From: Salinimonas iocasae
GTDB taxonomy: Bacteria; Pseudomonadota; Gammaproteobacteria; Enterobacterales; Alteromonadaceae
Direction: 5' to 3'
Assembly (NCBI RefSeq): GCF_006228385.1
Contig: NZ_CP039852.1
Span: 248,001-312,000, forward strand
DNA length: 64,000 nt
Positions within the stretch are counted from its first letter, which is position 1. The number at the start of each line of letters is the position of its first letter. Made by a program: the position numbers and the translations under genes. Below the pieces are notes generated by a model. That model was not told the DNA's origin, searched no databases, and worked only from the letters and a program-made list of their open reading frames with translations. Below are positions 1-9,356 of the stretch, piece by piece.

Positions 1-446
1 GCCCATGCATGCAGACCCCAGTGGAAGAAGGTCAGTTTCATAGCCTGGCGTGCAGCCTCAACGTTTTCACCGTCACCCACGGGCGGGCTCATAAAGTGCA
101 TCACTGGTTCGGCGACACCAAAGAACATGAGGCCTATCCCCATACCCGCTGAAAACAGCATAGCAAACCAGGTAATATAGCCGTAATCCGGGGTGGAATG
201 ATCAGGCCCCAGCTTGATATCGCCAAACCGGGATAGCCCAAGATACACAACGGCGATCAAAATCAGCGCAACAGTAAGTACATAGAACCAGCTGGCATTC
301 TGTACAATCCCTGATTGTAAGCTATTGAACCAGTTTTCTGCCTGATTCGGCATCAGACTGGTCAGAAGGACCAACACGCCAATCAGTGAGATGGCGGTGT
401 AAAATACGGGTGGATTGAGTTTTCCCTGCGGTTTGCTATTTTGCAT
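1..446 (-). CDS. BCCT-family betaine/choline/carnitine transporter, N-terminal part
   Basis: Secondary transporter of the betaine-choline-carnitine family, expected in the inner membrane for uptake of compatible solutes such as glycine betaine. The reading frame runs off the left edge, so only about the first 148 residues are visible. They contain two early membrane segments, the glycine-rich stretch GMGIGLMFFGVAEP typical of the family, and the sequence WGLHAW, which matches the conserved helix that follows it. The chosen ATG is the first in frame and lies on the complement of bases 444-446. The substrate cannot be assigned from this fragment. No operon partner is visible; the next gene (LacI) lies on the same strand 205 bases upstream. 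Confidence 0.9.
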   Translation of the reverse strand, partial: MQNSKPQGKLNPPVFYTAISLIGVLVLLTSLMPNQAENWFNSLQSGIVQNASWFYVLTVALILIAVVYLGLSRFGDIKLGPDHSTPDYGYITWFAMLFSAGMGIGLMFFGVAEPVMHFMSPPVGDGENVEAARQAMKLTFFHWGLHAW

Positions 447-651
447 AAAAGCCCCGAAATTAAGCGTGAATTATTATTTTCTGGTCGCAACGGCTTATTA
501 GCGACACTTATTTTTCGTCAAAGACGCTTAGTATAAGATAAGGTCAATATGACTATTCACAGCTTCTTACGCAACGAAACGAGAAACAGCGCTATTTGTT
601 TTTATTGCAATTAATTTTGAAAATACGGACGCGGAGGGACGTCACCCCGGG

Positions 652-1653
652 TCACGCGTGTGCCCGGGTAGTTCCTCTGACGATGAGGTCGGGGGAGAGG
701 ATATGGGTCAGTGACTGGCGGGCATCGCCATAAGCCTGATTTAGGATCCAGCGCGCTGCCATTTCACCAATTTCTCTTACCGGATAATCGATAGTCGTTA
801 ATTTGGGAGTCAGGTAACTGGCATAATCGATGTTATCAAACCCAATGACAGAAACATCTTCGGGAACATTTTTACCCAGATTTCTCAGCGCGTTGATGGC
901 ACCGGTTGCCATTTCGTCGTTACCGCATGCGATGGCCGTGTAGTGGGCGTTTCGTCGCTGTAATTCATTTACACAGGCTTCACCGGAGTGCGCCTGGAAA
1001 TTACCTTCCACAATAAGCGAATCGTCTACCGGCAAACCGGCCTCTTCAAGAGCACGCTTATGCCCGTTCAGACGATTAATTCCATCCGCCTTGAACAACG
1101 CGCCGGCTGCATACGCAATCTCTGTATGCCCCTGATCAATCAGGTGCCTAGTTGCCAAATAACCGCCCGTCTCATTATCCAGACTGATGCACTGTTCGCC
1201 TATTTCCTCAATGTAGCGGTTTACAATAATCATAGGCACTTTTTGTTTTGCCAGCTGAATCAGGTAATCATCACTAACCGCCTCAACATGAAGAATCAGC
1301 GCATCACAGCGACGGCTTAACAGAGCATCGATTTCGTTTTGTTCCAGCTTATCGTCACTGTGCCCGGCCACCACAAACATATGCTTGTTTGCTTTGCGTA
1401 ATATGTGCTCTGAGCCAGCTACCATTGCCCCAAAGAAAGAACCATGCAGTTCAGGCACCACATAGCCGATGGTATTGGTTTTATTTGATGCCAGAGAGGC
1501 GGCGATAACATTGTGGCGGTAGCCAAGTTCTTCCATGGCATTAAGTACCAACTGACGCGTCTTTTCCTTAACGGTGTCAGTGTTGTTAATCACCCTGGAT
1601 ACAGTTGCAGACGATACACCTGCTTTTTCACTTACCTGTTTTATTGTAACCAT
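652..1653 (-). CDS. LacI-family transcriptional regulator
   Basis: DNA-binding repressor of 333 residues, the usual LacI length. The N-terminus (TIKQVSEKAGVSSATVSRVI) is a classic LacI helix-turn-helix. It is followed by a hinge helix around residues 50-60 and a periplasmic-binding-protein-like effector domain ending in the family pattern VIGFDNIDYASYLTPKLTT. The gene is last in a minus-strand run with a GPH sugar symporter (18-base gap) and a GH1 beta-glucosidase, so it most likely controls beta-glucoside or cello-oligosaccharide use. Its probable operators are the AAGCGCTT palindromes between the TonB receptor and the divergent sugar permease (13442-13871). Effector and operator assignments are inference from position. 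Confidence 0.92.
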   Translation of the reverse strand: MVTIKQVSEKAGVSSATVSRVINNTDTVKEKTRQLVLNAMEELGYRHNVIAASLASNKTNTIGYVVPELHGSFFGAMVAGSEHILRKANKHMFVVAGHSDDKLEQNEIDALLSRRCDALILHVEAVSDDYLIQLAKQKVPMIIVNRYIEEIGEQCISLDNETGGYLATRHLIDQGHTEIAYAAGALFKADGINRLNGHKRALEEAGLPVDDSLIVEGNFQAHSGEACVNELQRRNAHYTAIACGNDEMATGAINALRNLGKNVPEDVSVIGFDNIDYASYLTPKLTTIDYPVREIGEMAARWILNQAYGDARQSLTHILSPDLIVRGTTRAHA

Positions 1654-1671
1654 ATTGTCCTGTCCAGCGAA

Positions 1672-3048
1672 TTAGTCATGGCTGTGGGAAACCGGGCGTT
1701 CAGGGTAGGGGGACTGCGCCCCGGATGCCAGTTTCTGCTGAATTTCATCCAGTCTGTTGTTGTTCAGTGCATATCCGCGCATCAGATAAGCCACTGCTAA
1801 AGAAGCCAGCGCAGGACCAAGGCAAAATGACATAATAATTCCCTGCGCTACCTGAGTATTGGAGATTCCTGGCTGATAATTATATAGCGCCAGCAACCAG
1901 CCTGCGAGCGCCCCGCCTGTAGCCAGGCCTACTTTAATAAAAAAGACGACGGTTGAATAGGTAACACCGGTCATTCGCACGCCGGTTTTAAACTCTCCAT
2001 AATCAACCACATCCGCAATTTTTGCCCACAACAACGGGGTAGACATCTGAAAGACCAGGCCCCAGATAAACTGCAAGGTAATGGCGGCGTTCGGGGCATC
2101 CAGCGGTATAAAAAAATTTGAAAGACAAATCAGCGCACTGGCAACCTGCAGCCAGATATACAGTCTCACCTTGCCTATTTTCTGGCTACACTTGATTGCC
2201 AGCGCACAGCCGACAATGCTTCCCAGCATGCCTGCCGTGATAAATGGGGTAACCAGCTCAGGCAATCCTAGGGCATACTTCACATAGTAAATAGCCATGG
2301 TATTGCGCAGCGCTACGCCTGTAAGTACTAACATGGCTACGGCACACAAAATCCGGCACTGATCATTTCGCCATAAAAGTCTGATTTGCTTAGTCAGAGA
2401 GGGCATATTCGGTTCTGCCGGTTTAACCCGCTCGCGGGTGCCGGCAAAACATAACAGAAACAGCACCATGCCGACGGTGCCCATCAGTAACATGGTTAAC
2501 TGATAGCCGCGTGCGGTGTCTCCCTGACCGAGCAAGTCAACCAGAGGCAACATAAACGCGGTAACAATGAGCCCGCCGACCATCGCAAAAACAAAACGGT
2601 AAGCCTGAATGGAAACACGCTCGCTGGCCTGGGCGCTCATGACGCCGCCCAGTGCGGAATAAGGTATGTTGATGGCAGTATAGGTCAGCATCAAAAATGC
2701 GTAGGTCGCGTATGCGTAGACAAGCTTGCCGCTGTCGTTAAGGCCCTCCGGGGAGGTGAAAGCCAGAACACTGGCCAGTGCGAATGGCAGTGCCAGCCAC
2801 ATCAAATAGGGGCGGTAAGCGCCCCAGCGGGTTCGGGTAGCATCGGCCAGCGACCCCATTAGTGGGTCAGTGATAGCATCCATGACACGGATAACCAGAA
2901 ACATCGTGCCTACAGCAGCGGCGGGAATGCCGACAACATCGGTATAGTAGAACGTTAAAAACAGCATGACCGACTGAAAAATAAAGTTGCTGGCAGTGTC
3001 TCCCAGTCCGTATGCGATTTTTTCGCGAGCACTTACCATTAATGTCAT
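1672..3048 (-). CDS. GPH-family (MelB-like) sugar:cation symporter
   Basis: Inner-membrane sugar symporter of the glycoside-pentoside-hexuronide family. The protein has about 12 hydrophobic segments over 458 residues, starts with the family signature EKIAYGLGDTASNFIFQ, and carries the conserved loop RVMDAITDPLMGSLADATRT and a central ADVVDYGEFKTG motif. The first possible start in the frame lies inside the upstream glucosidase gene; the ATG at 3048 leaves a 10-base gap after that stop and gives the expected N-terminus. An ATG at 3039 is also possible. Position between GH1 beta-glucosidase and LacI suggests uptake of beta-glucosides or glucose oligomers into the cytoplasm, where the GH1 enzyme would cut them. 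Confidence 0.92.
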   Translation of the reverse strand: MTLMVSAREKIAYGLGDTASNFIFQSVMLFLTFYYTDVVGIPAAAVGTMFLVIRVMDAITDPLMGSLADATRTRWGAYRPYLMWLALPFALASVLAFTSPEGLNDSGKLVYAYATYAFLMLTYTAINIPYSALGGVMSAQASERVSIQAYRFVFAMVGGLIVTAFMLPLVDLLGQGDTARGYQLTMLLMGTVGMVLFLLCFAGTRERVKPAEPNMPSLTKQIRLLWRNDQCRILCAVAMLVLTGVALRNTMAIYYVKYALGLPELVTPFITAGMLGSIVGCALAIKCSQKIGKVRLYIWLQVASALICLSNFFIPLDAPNAAITLQFIWGLVFQMSTPLLWAKIADVVDYGEFKTGVRMTGVTYSTVVFFIKVGLATGGALAGWLLALYNYQPGISNTQVAQGIIMSFCLGPALASLAVAYLMRGYALNNNRLDEIQQKLASGAQSPYPERPVSHSHD

Positions 3049-3058
3049 ACCGCCGTTA

Positions 3059-4414
3059 TTAATCCTGCAGCTCTGCCTGAGCACTTCGTGTTGCGAGCAT
3101 CGATCTGAGGGCTTTAGCGCTTTGTTTTAACGTGCGCTGCTGGGTGGGGTAATCAACATATACAATGCCAAACCGCTTAGTATAACCAAGTGCCCACTCA
3201 AAATTATCCAGCAGGCTCCACACAAAATAGCCGGTAATATGCACCCCTTCGCGGGCCGCTTGATCCACTGCGCCCATATGGCTCTGTAAATATTCGATGC
3301 GCTTTACATCTTCTACTTTGCCATCAATCAGGGTGTCATCACAAGCCATTCCGTTCTCAGTAATTAATACCGGAGGCAGGGTAAAATCGCGATGAAGCTG
3401 CAACAGCAAATCTGTCAGGCCTTGTGGGTAGACCTCCCAGCCCATAGCCGTGGTCTGCACTTCCGACGCGGGCTCAAGTATTTCAAAACCTCTGTCATCA
3501 CCATGGCGGACCTTTGCGCGGGTATAGTAGTTCACGCCAAGATAGTCGTTTTCAGCACTGATAATTTGCATATCGCCCGATACGATTTCCGGTTTTTCTT
3601 CTTCGGGTAAGTCGTCTAGTAAGGCAGGATATTCACCGGTAAGCAGAGGCCGCACATACCAGTCATTGTGATGGGCATGGGCCAGTTTAACGGCGGTCTT
3701 ATCCGACGGGCTTTCTGAGGCCGGATAGTAAGGTGTAAAATTCAGAACGATACCTGATTCTGCGTCCGGTGCGCACTTTCGCAGTATGGGCATTGCCAGA
3801 CCATGGGCGAGCAACAAATGATGAACGGCTTTCTTCGAATAAGCCCGGCTTGCTTTACCCGGTGCATGGACGCCCGTTTCGTAGCCGAGATAGGCGCTGC
3901 AAAAAGGTTCGTTCAGGGTTGCATATGAATAAACTCTGTTGCCAAACGCCTTTGCAACCACTTCAGCATAGCGGGCAAATTCACGGGCGGTATCCCGGTT
4001 CAGCCAGCCTCCGCGATCTTCCAGGTATTGAGGCAAATCCCAGTGGTACAGCGTTACATAGGCTTTAATATTGTGGGCGTTCAGAAAGTCCAGCAGTTGC
4101 GTGTAAAACGCCAGCCCATCCTGATTAACGCTGCCATCATTGCGCATAATTCGTGGCCACGATACTGAGAACCGATAAGCATCCACGTTCAGTGAGGCAA
4201 CCAGCGCCATATCTTCCTGCCAGCGATTTACATGATCGCATGCCACCAAACCATTACTGTTATCAGCAATGGCACCGGGCTGGCGACAAAAAGTATCCCA
4301 GATGGAGGCCTCCCGCGCGTCTGCCGCGCCTTCAATCTGGAAGGAAGAAGTAGCTACTCCGATAGTAAAATCGGGGGATGCGAAGATAGAGCCCGCAGGC
4401 ACAGATAATTTCAT
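3059..4414 (-). CDS. GH1 beta-glucosidase
   Basis: Retaining beta-glucosidase of glycoside hydrolase family 1, about 451 residues, the usual length. No signal peptide is seen, so it should be cytoplasmic. The acid/base glutamate is in TLNEP (Glu169 counting from the ATG used here) and the nucleophile is in TENG (Glu353). The aglycone/sugar-binding WSLLDNFEWALGY is also intact. A TTG at 4429 is in frame, but the ATG at 4414 fits the family N-terminus better. It sits in a tight minus-strand run between a halogenase-like gene and a GPH symporter, and it would hydrolyse imported cellobiose or other beta-glucosides to glucose. No lesion is visible. Confidence 0.95.
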   Translation of the reverse strand: MKLSVPAGSIFASPDFTIGVATSSFQIEGAADAREASIWDTFCRQPGAIADNSNGLVACDHVNRWQEDMALVASLNVDAYRFSVSWPRIMRNDGSVNQDGLAFYTQLLDFLNAHNIKAYVTLYHWDLPQYLEDRGGWLNRDTAREFARYAEVVAKAFGNRVYSYATLNEPFCSAYLGYETGVHAPGKASRAYSKKAVHHLLLAHGLAMPILRKCAPDAESGIVLNFTPYYPASESPSDKTAVKLAHAHHNDWYVRPLLTGEYPALLDDLPEEEKPEIVSGDMQIISAENDYLGVNYYTRAKVRHGDDRGFEILEPASEVQTTAMGWEVYPQGLTDLLLQLHRDFTLPPVLITENGMACDDTLIDGKVEDVKRIEYLQSHMGAVDQAAREGVHITGYFVWSLLDNFEWALGYTKRFGIVYVDYPTQQRTLKQSAKALRSMLATRSAQAELQD

Positions 4415-4445
4415 GTTGCTCTCTGACAATACATTCTGCGTGCTG

Positions 4446-5923
4446 CTATTGGCAGAAACGCTTGAGATATTCCTCGTGAGGGGGGAGTTTTTCTACCGTC
4501 CGGCGGATTTGCGATGTAATTTGCGTCAATAGCGCCTCAAGTTCATCGCGACTCATTGTATCGACTATCGGATGGTAACTTTGCGGCATCAGACCCTGAC
4601 CAATCATCACCTGCTGCCAGGAGTCATCAAACAATTCGCTGCCTTCTCTGAATATCCGGCCGGTTTTTACGAACAGGTCGATTCTGTGGCGTAACGAAGC
4701 CGGCACATCCATCTGTCGGCAATGGCGCCAGAACGGGGTATCGGTTCGATTGGTCACATGATAATGCAAGATGATGAAATCGCGAATATGTTCAATATCA
4801 AAATCAGCCTGTTGATTAAACTCATTGATATCTTCCTGCACCACGCCGGCTTCCGGGAACATCCGAAGAAAACGTACAATTCCTTGCTGAATCAGGTGAA
4901 TACTGGTGGACTCAAGGGGCTCAAGAAAGCCACTGGCAAGGCCCAGCGCCAGACAGTTGCGGTTCCACTGTTTGCGTCGCCGCCCGGTTCTAAAATGTAT
5001 AACACGCGGGTCGTTAAGCGGTTTTCCATCAATGTTGCTCAGCAGCTTATCAATGGTCTCATCATCAGATTGATACTGACTGCAATAAACCATACCGTTA
5101 CCCACACGATGTTGCAGTGGAATACGCCACTGCCAGCCAGCTTCATGGGCTATGCAGCGGGTGTAAGGTAAAGGCTCACTGGTCGACTCGGTTTGCACAG
5201 CAACAGCGCTATCGCAGGGCAACCAGTGCGACCAGTCTTCATATCCGGTGTGCATGGCTTTTTCGATAAGCAGCCCCTTGAACCCGGTGCAATCAATGAA
5301 AAAGTCGCCCTCTATGCGCTGTCCGTTGTCTAAATCCAGGCTTTCAATAAAGCCGTCCTGCTGGCGCAGATTAACATTATTAATCTTCGCATCGATGCGG
5401 GTCAGGCCCTCTCTTTCAGATAGCTTGCGCAAAAATTTTGCATAGCTGGTGGCATCAATGTGGTAAGCGTAGTTCAAACCGTTATTCGGTAAATGGGCAA
5501 ATTTGTTAGCCTCGGCCGCCTGTCGCTCCAGGCAGTAATCGCCAAAGTCACCACTTAGGCCTTCCTGCAGACCGCGCAGCCAGAAATGCTGAAATCCCGC
5601 AGCCCAGCAATCTTTACCTGTCACGCCAAAAGCGTGCAAATAACTATGATTAAGATCTTTCCAGTTCTCAAAGTTAATGCCCAGCTTATAGGTAGCATTG
5701 GTCTCAGACATAAATTCCTGCTCACTGAGTTTGAGCAGCTTGTGGAAGAAAACCAGCGTAGGGATAGTTGCCTCACCTACGCCCACCGTTCCAATCTCTG
5801 AGCTTTCTACCAGGGTGACATCAACCTTGTTTTTCAGTACACGCGTCAGCGCTGCAGCTGCCATCCAGCCTGCAGTACCACCGCCGGCAATGACTACCCG
5901 GGTTTTTTTTGAGCCTGATTCAT
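4446..5923 (-). CDS. Flavin-dependent tryptophan-halogenase family protein, frameshifted at its 5' end
   Basis: PrnA-like FAD protein of the Trp_halogenase family, about 490 residues if whole. Visible halogenase marks are GVGEATIP, the lysine motif TYKLGINFENW and the WxWxIP motif GWQWRIPL, which in known members prevents monooxygenation. The FAD-binding GGGTAGW motif is present but lies upstream of the first in-frame ATG (5864). The natural start, ATG at 5923 preceded by AAGGTGA, enters a run of eight A residues (5903-5910) and then meets a stop in frame 0; one base must be lost or skipped to read through. It is therefore an indel mutant, a phase-variable gene, a slippage site, or a sequencing error. 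It follows a cupin gene by 12 bases. The substrate is unknown; homologues near TonB receptors may not halogenate tryptophan. Confidence 0.85.
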
Positions 5924-5935
5924 TTTATTCACCTT

Positions 5936-6937
5936 TTACTGCTTTAAGTGATTCGCCAGCCAGGCACGAAATTGCCTTTGGGTTTGCTCACTTTGCTCGC
6001 CCAACGGGCCTTTTAGCGCATCGGGAATATGGTCAAACCGGTTCTGATCCTGACCAAATACATAAAAATTAAACATAGATTGCCACGCCTGACGTTCCTT
6101 ATCAGGCAGTGATTTTAAAGCTAACAGCGCATGATAAAGCGCGTTCTCACTTCTTCCCAGATGCGCCGGTGCGTCGCGCCACCAGAAGTTTACTAACATG
6201 TTCATACTTTGTTGCCCCTCTATGTGGTGCCACCACATAGAGGGTATGAAGAGGGCATCACCAGGAAGTAGCTCAACCGTCTGCGCGTGTTCCAGTGCCT
6301 GTGAAAAACGTGGAAACTTCTCGAAGTCCGGTTTATGGAAATCTACCAGACTGACCGCCTGACCGGCCGGTGTAATGTGCAGCGGACCAACATACAAATT
6401 CTCTACCTGTTCTGGCGGAAACAACGTAACTTTGCGTTTACCGGCCGTAACACAGATTAGGTTATCCGGCGCATCATAATGTGCGGCAATACGACTTTTA
6501 TTGCCTATCCACAGCGTTGCCAGCGGCTCGGCGTCGTCCAGCGCGATGGGGTTTTCGGTCAAAAAGCCCGGCAGGCATTGTGCGACACTGGTAGAACCTA
6601 CGTAGAGCGAATCCGCATCCGGTGAATGCTGACGCTCAAGCAATGTATGCAATGCCGTAATAAACGGCTGGCGCTTGCGCGAAAAATTAAAGCCGTCCAT
6701 TTGTTCATTATAAAACATCCGGCCATCGTATCTGGCATCCAGGTGCAAGCTGTCAACCACCGTCCTGTTATCAAACCGGGCCAGATAATCAACGAGCGCT
6801 TCGTTGGACTGACCCGCGGCTTTTACCACCGGCCATTGTGCCACCAGGCCACGCATTACCTGCGGCGTTGACTGTTGACGCAAATGTGTCAGAAGTTCGC
6901 TTTCATCCGGACAGGGGGCGATGGCTACAGGTTGCAT
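5936..6937 (-). CDS. Cupin-like (JmjC-like, Cupin_8) Fe(II)/2-oxoglutarate oxygenase family protein
   Basis: Protein of 333 residues with the double-stranded beta-helix of the JmjC-like cupin_8 group. The iron ligands are readable as H-x-D in AHYDAPDN and a distal histidine in MWWHHIEG, with the expected strands between them. Members of this group are often hydroxylases of proteins or small molecules; no substrate can be named here. It starts one base after the SapC stop (TGATATG) and is followed by a halogenase-like flavoprotein, the arrangement often seen downstream of TonB receptors in Alteromonadales and Xanthomonadales. This context suggests a shared but unknown task linked to sugar uptake. 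Confidence 0.85.
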   Translation of the reverse strand: MQPVAIAPCPDESELLTHLRQQSTPQVMRGLVAQWPVVKAAGQSNEALVDYLARFDNRTVVDSLHLDARYDGRMFYNEQMDGFNFSRKRQPFITALHTLLERQHSPDADSLYVGSTSVAQCLPGFLTENPIALDDAEPLATLWIGNKSRIAAHYDAPDNLICVTAGKRKVTLFPPEQVENLYVGPLHITPAGQAVSLVDFHKPDFEKFPRFSQALEHAQTVELLPGDALFIPSMWWHHIEGQQSMNMLVNFWWRDAPAHLGRSENALYHALLALKSLPDKERQAWQSMFNFYVFGQDQNRFDHIPDALKGPLGEQSEQTQRQFRAWLANHLKQ

Positions 6938-6938
6938 A

Positions 6939-7640
6939 TCAAACGGCTTTTTTCTTACGAATAAGTGAAGACAACTGCGAGAGCGAAGCCAGCATCATGT
7001 AAACCGACTCAAGGCAGTCAGCATTGCGCAGGTCGACAATTTGATCGTTCGTCAGGTTGGCAAAAGTGTCTTCGTTGATAGTAAAAAAGCCAGCCAGGCG
7101 ATGGGTGCCTGAGTCTTCCATATCGATATCAAGAACAAAAGGTTCGATAAGGGATAAGGACTCGCATTTTTCAATGAACGTCTGATGCGCCTGCTGGCCT
7201 TCGTGCAGCGCGCTTAAAACATTACTGATATTATCTGTATATTCAGTAGTGCCACCGTGCGGAAGGAATACCGACTCGCCATCTTGCTCATTGACTCTGT
7301 CATCGTCCATATCAATATGAATAGAAAGCTGGTCAGGCTGCTGATCGTTGCGGCCAATCAGAAACGGACCTTTCTCAATAACCAGCGGCTTGTAACTTGC
7401 CATCCACTCGTCACCGTTTAAAAACAAATTCTCGCCCTGCTCAAATCCCAGCAGCGCAACCATCTGATAATTTCCCTCTTTGTCTTTTGCAAACATCAGC
7501 GGATAATGTGCCTGCGCAAGTCTCATCTCGGCGGGAAATACAGGTACACACATTTGGTCTTCATTATATTTTTCGCCATGTACCTGACGGATTTTTAAGT
7601 TTTTATGCTCAACATTATTAAGCAGAACATGATTTGCCAT
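6939..7640 (-). CDS. SapC family protein
   Basis: Protein of about 233 residues matching the SapC family, whose name comes from a Campylobacter S-layer-associated gene but whose function is not known. Recognisable features are the N-terminal CVPVFPAEMRLAQAHYPLMF and the stretch ALLGFEQGENLFLNGDEW. No membrane segment or signal peptide is seen. The ATG at 7640 has AGGAG five bases upstream and is preferred to a GTG at 7646. It lies 12 bases after one halogenase-like gene and one base before the cupin gene, so the genes are probably co-transcribed. The SapC-cupin-halogenase combination is a recurrent companion of carbohydrate TonB receptors. Confidence 0.88.
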   Translation of the reverse strand: MANHVLLNNVEHKNLKIRQVHGEKYNEDQMCVPVFPAEMRLAQAHYPLMFAKDKEGNYQMVALLGFEQGENLFLNGDEWMASYKPLVIEKGPFLIGRNDQQPDQLSIHIDMDDDRVNEQDGESVFLPHGGTTEYTDNISNVLSALHEGQQAHQTFIEKCESLSLIEPFVLDIDMEDSGTHRLAGFFTINEDTFANLTNDQIVDLRNADCLESVYMMLASLSQLSSLIRKKKAV

Positions 7641-7652
7641 GGTCACTCCTGT

Positions 7653-9203
7653 TTACCCGGCGCTTTTATGCCGGTACTGATTGAGGGCATTCAGATAATC
7701 ACGGTTTGAGGGCAAACCCGCAAGTAATTGTTGCTTTCGTTTTTCGTTTTGCTGAATGAACCGGTTTGTGTCGTCATTGTTTCGGTGAGGGGCTGACTGA
7801 GCGAAGCCCATCCCGTTCAGAATATATAAATAACTGGCCTGAGGAAAAACCTCATCCTGATACAAAAAGTCATGCTGGTTTATTGGGCGCCTGTGCCATA
7901 GATGCAGCCAGTCTTGTAGCTGATCAGAGGCACTGTCCAAGCTGCCCATTGCCCGCCAGTATTCACTGTCGGTACGCGCACTTAATACATAATGCAGTTT
8001 CAAAAAGTCGATGATCCGCTGCCATTTAGTGGCAAAGCTGCGATTAAACTGGCGACTAACGGGGGCCATATCTTGTCTGCTTTGAGGCAACTGGCGTGCG
8101 ATATGTAAAGCGGCTAACTCTGTCATCACCAGCGCCGATGCCTCTAATGGCTCGAAAAAGCCTGCCGATGTACCAACCGCAACGCAATTTTTAATCCACG
8201 GTGTTTCGCGGTAACCGGGCGTAAACGATATCTTTCTGATAGCATCAGCACTCACCGGTGAGGTGACTGTGTCGTTTTTAAGATATGACAGCAGAGTATC
8301 TTTTGCTTCATCGTCACTGCAGAAATCGCTGCTATACACACAACCCACCCCTTTGCGATGGGGCAGGGCGATATCCCAAATCCAACCATTGCGGTGCGCG
8401 GTAGATACAGTGGCAGAGGCGATGTCACAGCCAGCATCCGCATAGGGTGCCTGGACCGCCATTGCCGTGTCATTTTTCAGTACATGCGAGACGCTTTTAA
8501 AGGCGCTGCCATAGTGCTGGCCAATCAATCGTGCTGCAAAACCGCTGCAGTCGATAAACAGATCGCCATGGATTTCGCCCGCATCGGTGCGCAGCGCTGT
8601 GAGGTAGTTGTCTTTGTCGCGTTGGATATCCTGCACATGGGCGCTGATATGTTTAACACCTAAAATGTCAACACAGTGTTCACGTAACATGTCAGCGAAT
8701 TTGCTGGCATCCAGGTGATAACCATAATTTGCTACCGCCGCGTAGGCGGGAGTTTGAGGTTGTTTGGGCGCTTTTGAAGCAGAGCATAAAGCGGGCTGCG
8801 CGCAAAGCATATCTGCAAAGGCAGTTTCAGGTTGCTCCGCCGCCCACCAGTGAGCCAAATCACATTCGAAAAAGCCCGTAGGTAAATCAAATGGATGGTA
8901 GTAGGTGTCATCACCGTTGGTGCCGGTCCACTGTTTAAAACAAGTGCCCTGTTTGAAGGATGCATCGCAGCGGACAAGAAATTCAGTTTCACTGATACCA
9001 ACTCTGCGCAGGGTGTCGCGCATGGTCGGCCAGGTGCCTTCACCCACGCCTAATGTTTTTACCTGCGGCGATTCGACTACCGTAACAGTCAGGTCTTGTC
9101 GTTTGGCGATATCATGTTCAGCAGCAATAACGGCGGCCGTCAGCCAGCCCGCAGTACCACCGCCAAGCACAATGATGGAATTAACTGAGTCAGACTGATG
9201 CAC
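7653..9203 (-). CDS. Flavin-dependent tryptophan-halogenase family protein
   Basis: Intact PrnA-like flavoprotein of 516 residues. The N-terminal FAD-binding loop reads VLGGGTAGWLTA, followed by GVGEGTWPTM, the lysine-bearing SFKQGTCFKQW, DCSGFAARLIG, and NGWIWDIAL, a WxWxI motif lacking the usual proline directly after isoleucine. That last change means halogenase chemistry is not certain. It heads the run of genes downstream of the TonB receptor and is separated from it by two inverted repeats (9258-9335). An AGGAG lies about 11 bases upstream of the ATG. It shares the family but only limited detail with the second copy at 4446-5923, so they are not a recent duplication. Confidence 0.9.
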   Translation of the reverse strand: MHQSDSVNSIIVLGGGTAGWLTAAVIAAEHDIAKRQDLTVTVVESPQVKTLGVGEGTWPTMRDTLRRVGISETEFLVRCDASFKQGTCFKQWTGTNGDDTYYHPFDLPTGFFECDLAHWWAAEQPETAFADMLCAQPALCSASKAPKQPQTPAYAAVANYGYHLDASKFADMLREHCVDILGVKHISAHVQDIQRDKDNYLTALRTDAGEIHGDLFIDCSGFAARLIGQHYGSAFKSVSHVLKNDTAMAVQAPYADAGCDIASATVSTAHRNGWIWDIALPHRKGVGCVYSSDFCSDDEAKDTLLSYLKNDTVTSPVSADAIRKISFTPGYRETPWIKNCVAVGTSAGFFEPLEASALVMTELAALHIARQLPQSRQDMAPVSRQFNRSFATKWQRIIDFLKLHYVLSARTDSEYWRAMGSLDSASDQLQDWLHLWHRRPINQHDFLYQDEVFPQASYLYILNGMGFAQSAPHRNNDDTNRFIQQNEKRKQQLLAGLPSNRDYLNALNQYRHKSAG

Positions 9204-9257
9204 GGTAAACTCCTGACATGATAACGAATCGCAATCGCCGGATTCATAAACAAAAAT

Positions 9258-9335
9258 AACGCTGAGTAAACTACCGGTATCGGGTAACTTACTGAGCGTT
9301 ACTTAAAGGGCATCGCCGGAAGACCGACGATGCCA
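9258..9335 (-). promoter_or_regulatory. Two stem-loops between receptor and halogenase genes
   Basis: The gap between the receptor stop and the downstream operon holds an imperfect 43-base inverted repeat (9258-9300, arms beginning AACGCT and AGCGTT) and a second stem GGCATCG/CGATGCC (9308-9335). Neither is followed by a strong T run on the minus strand. They could act as an attenuator or an RNA-stability element that sets receptor expression above that of the downstream genes. This is inferred from position and symmetry only. Confidence 0.45.
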
Positions 9336-9356
9336 CATTAAGAGACGTTCTGCTAA

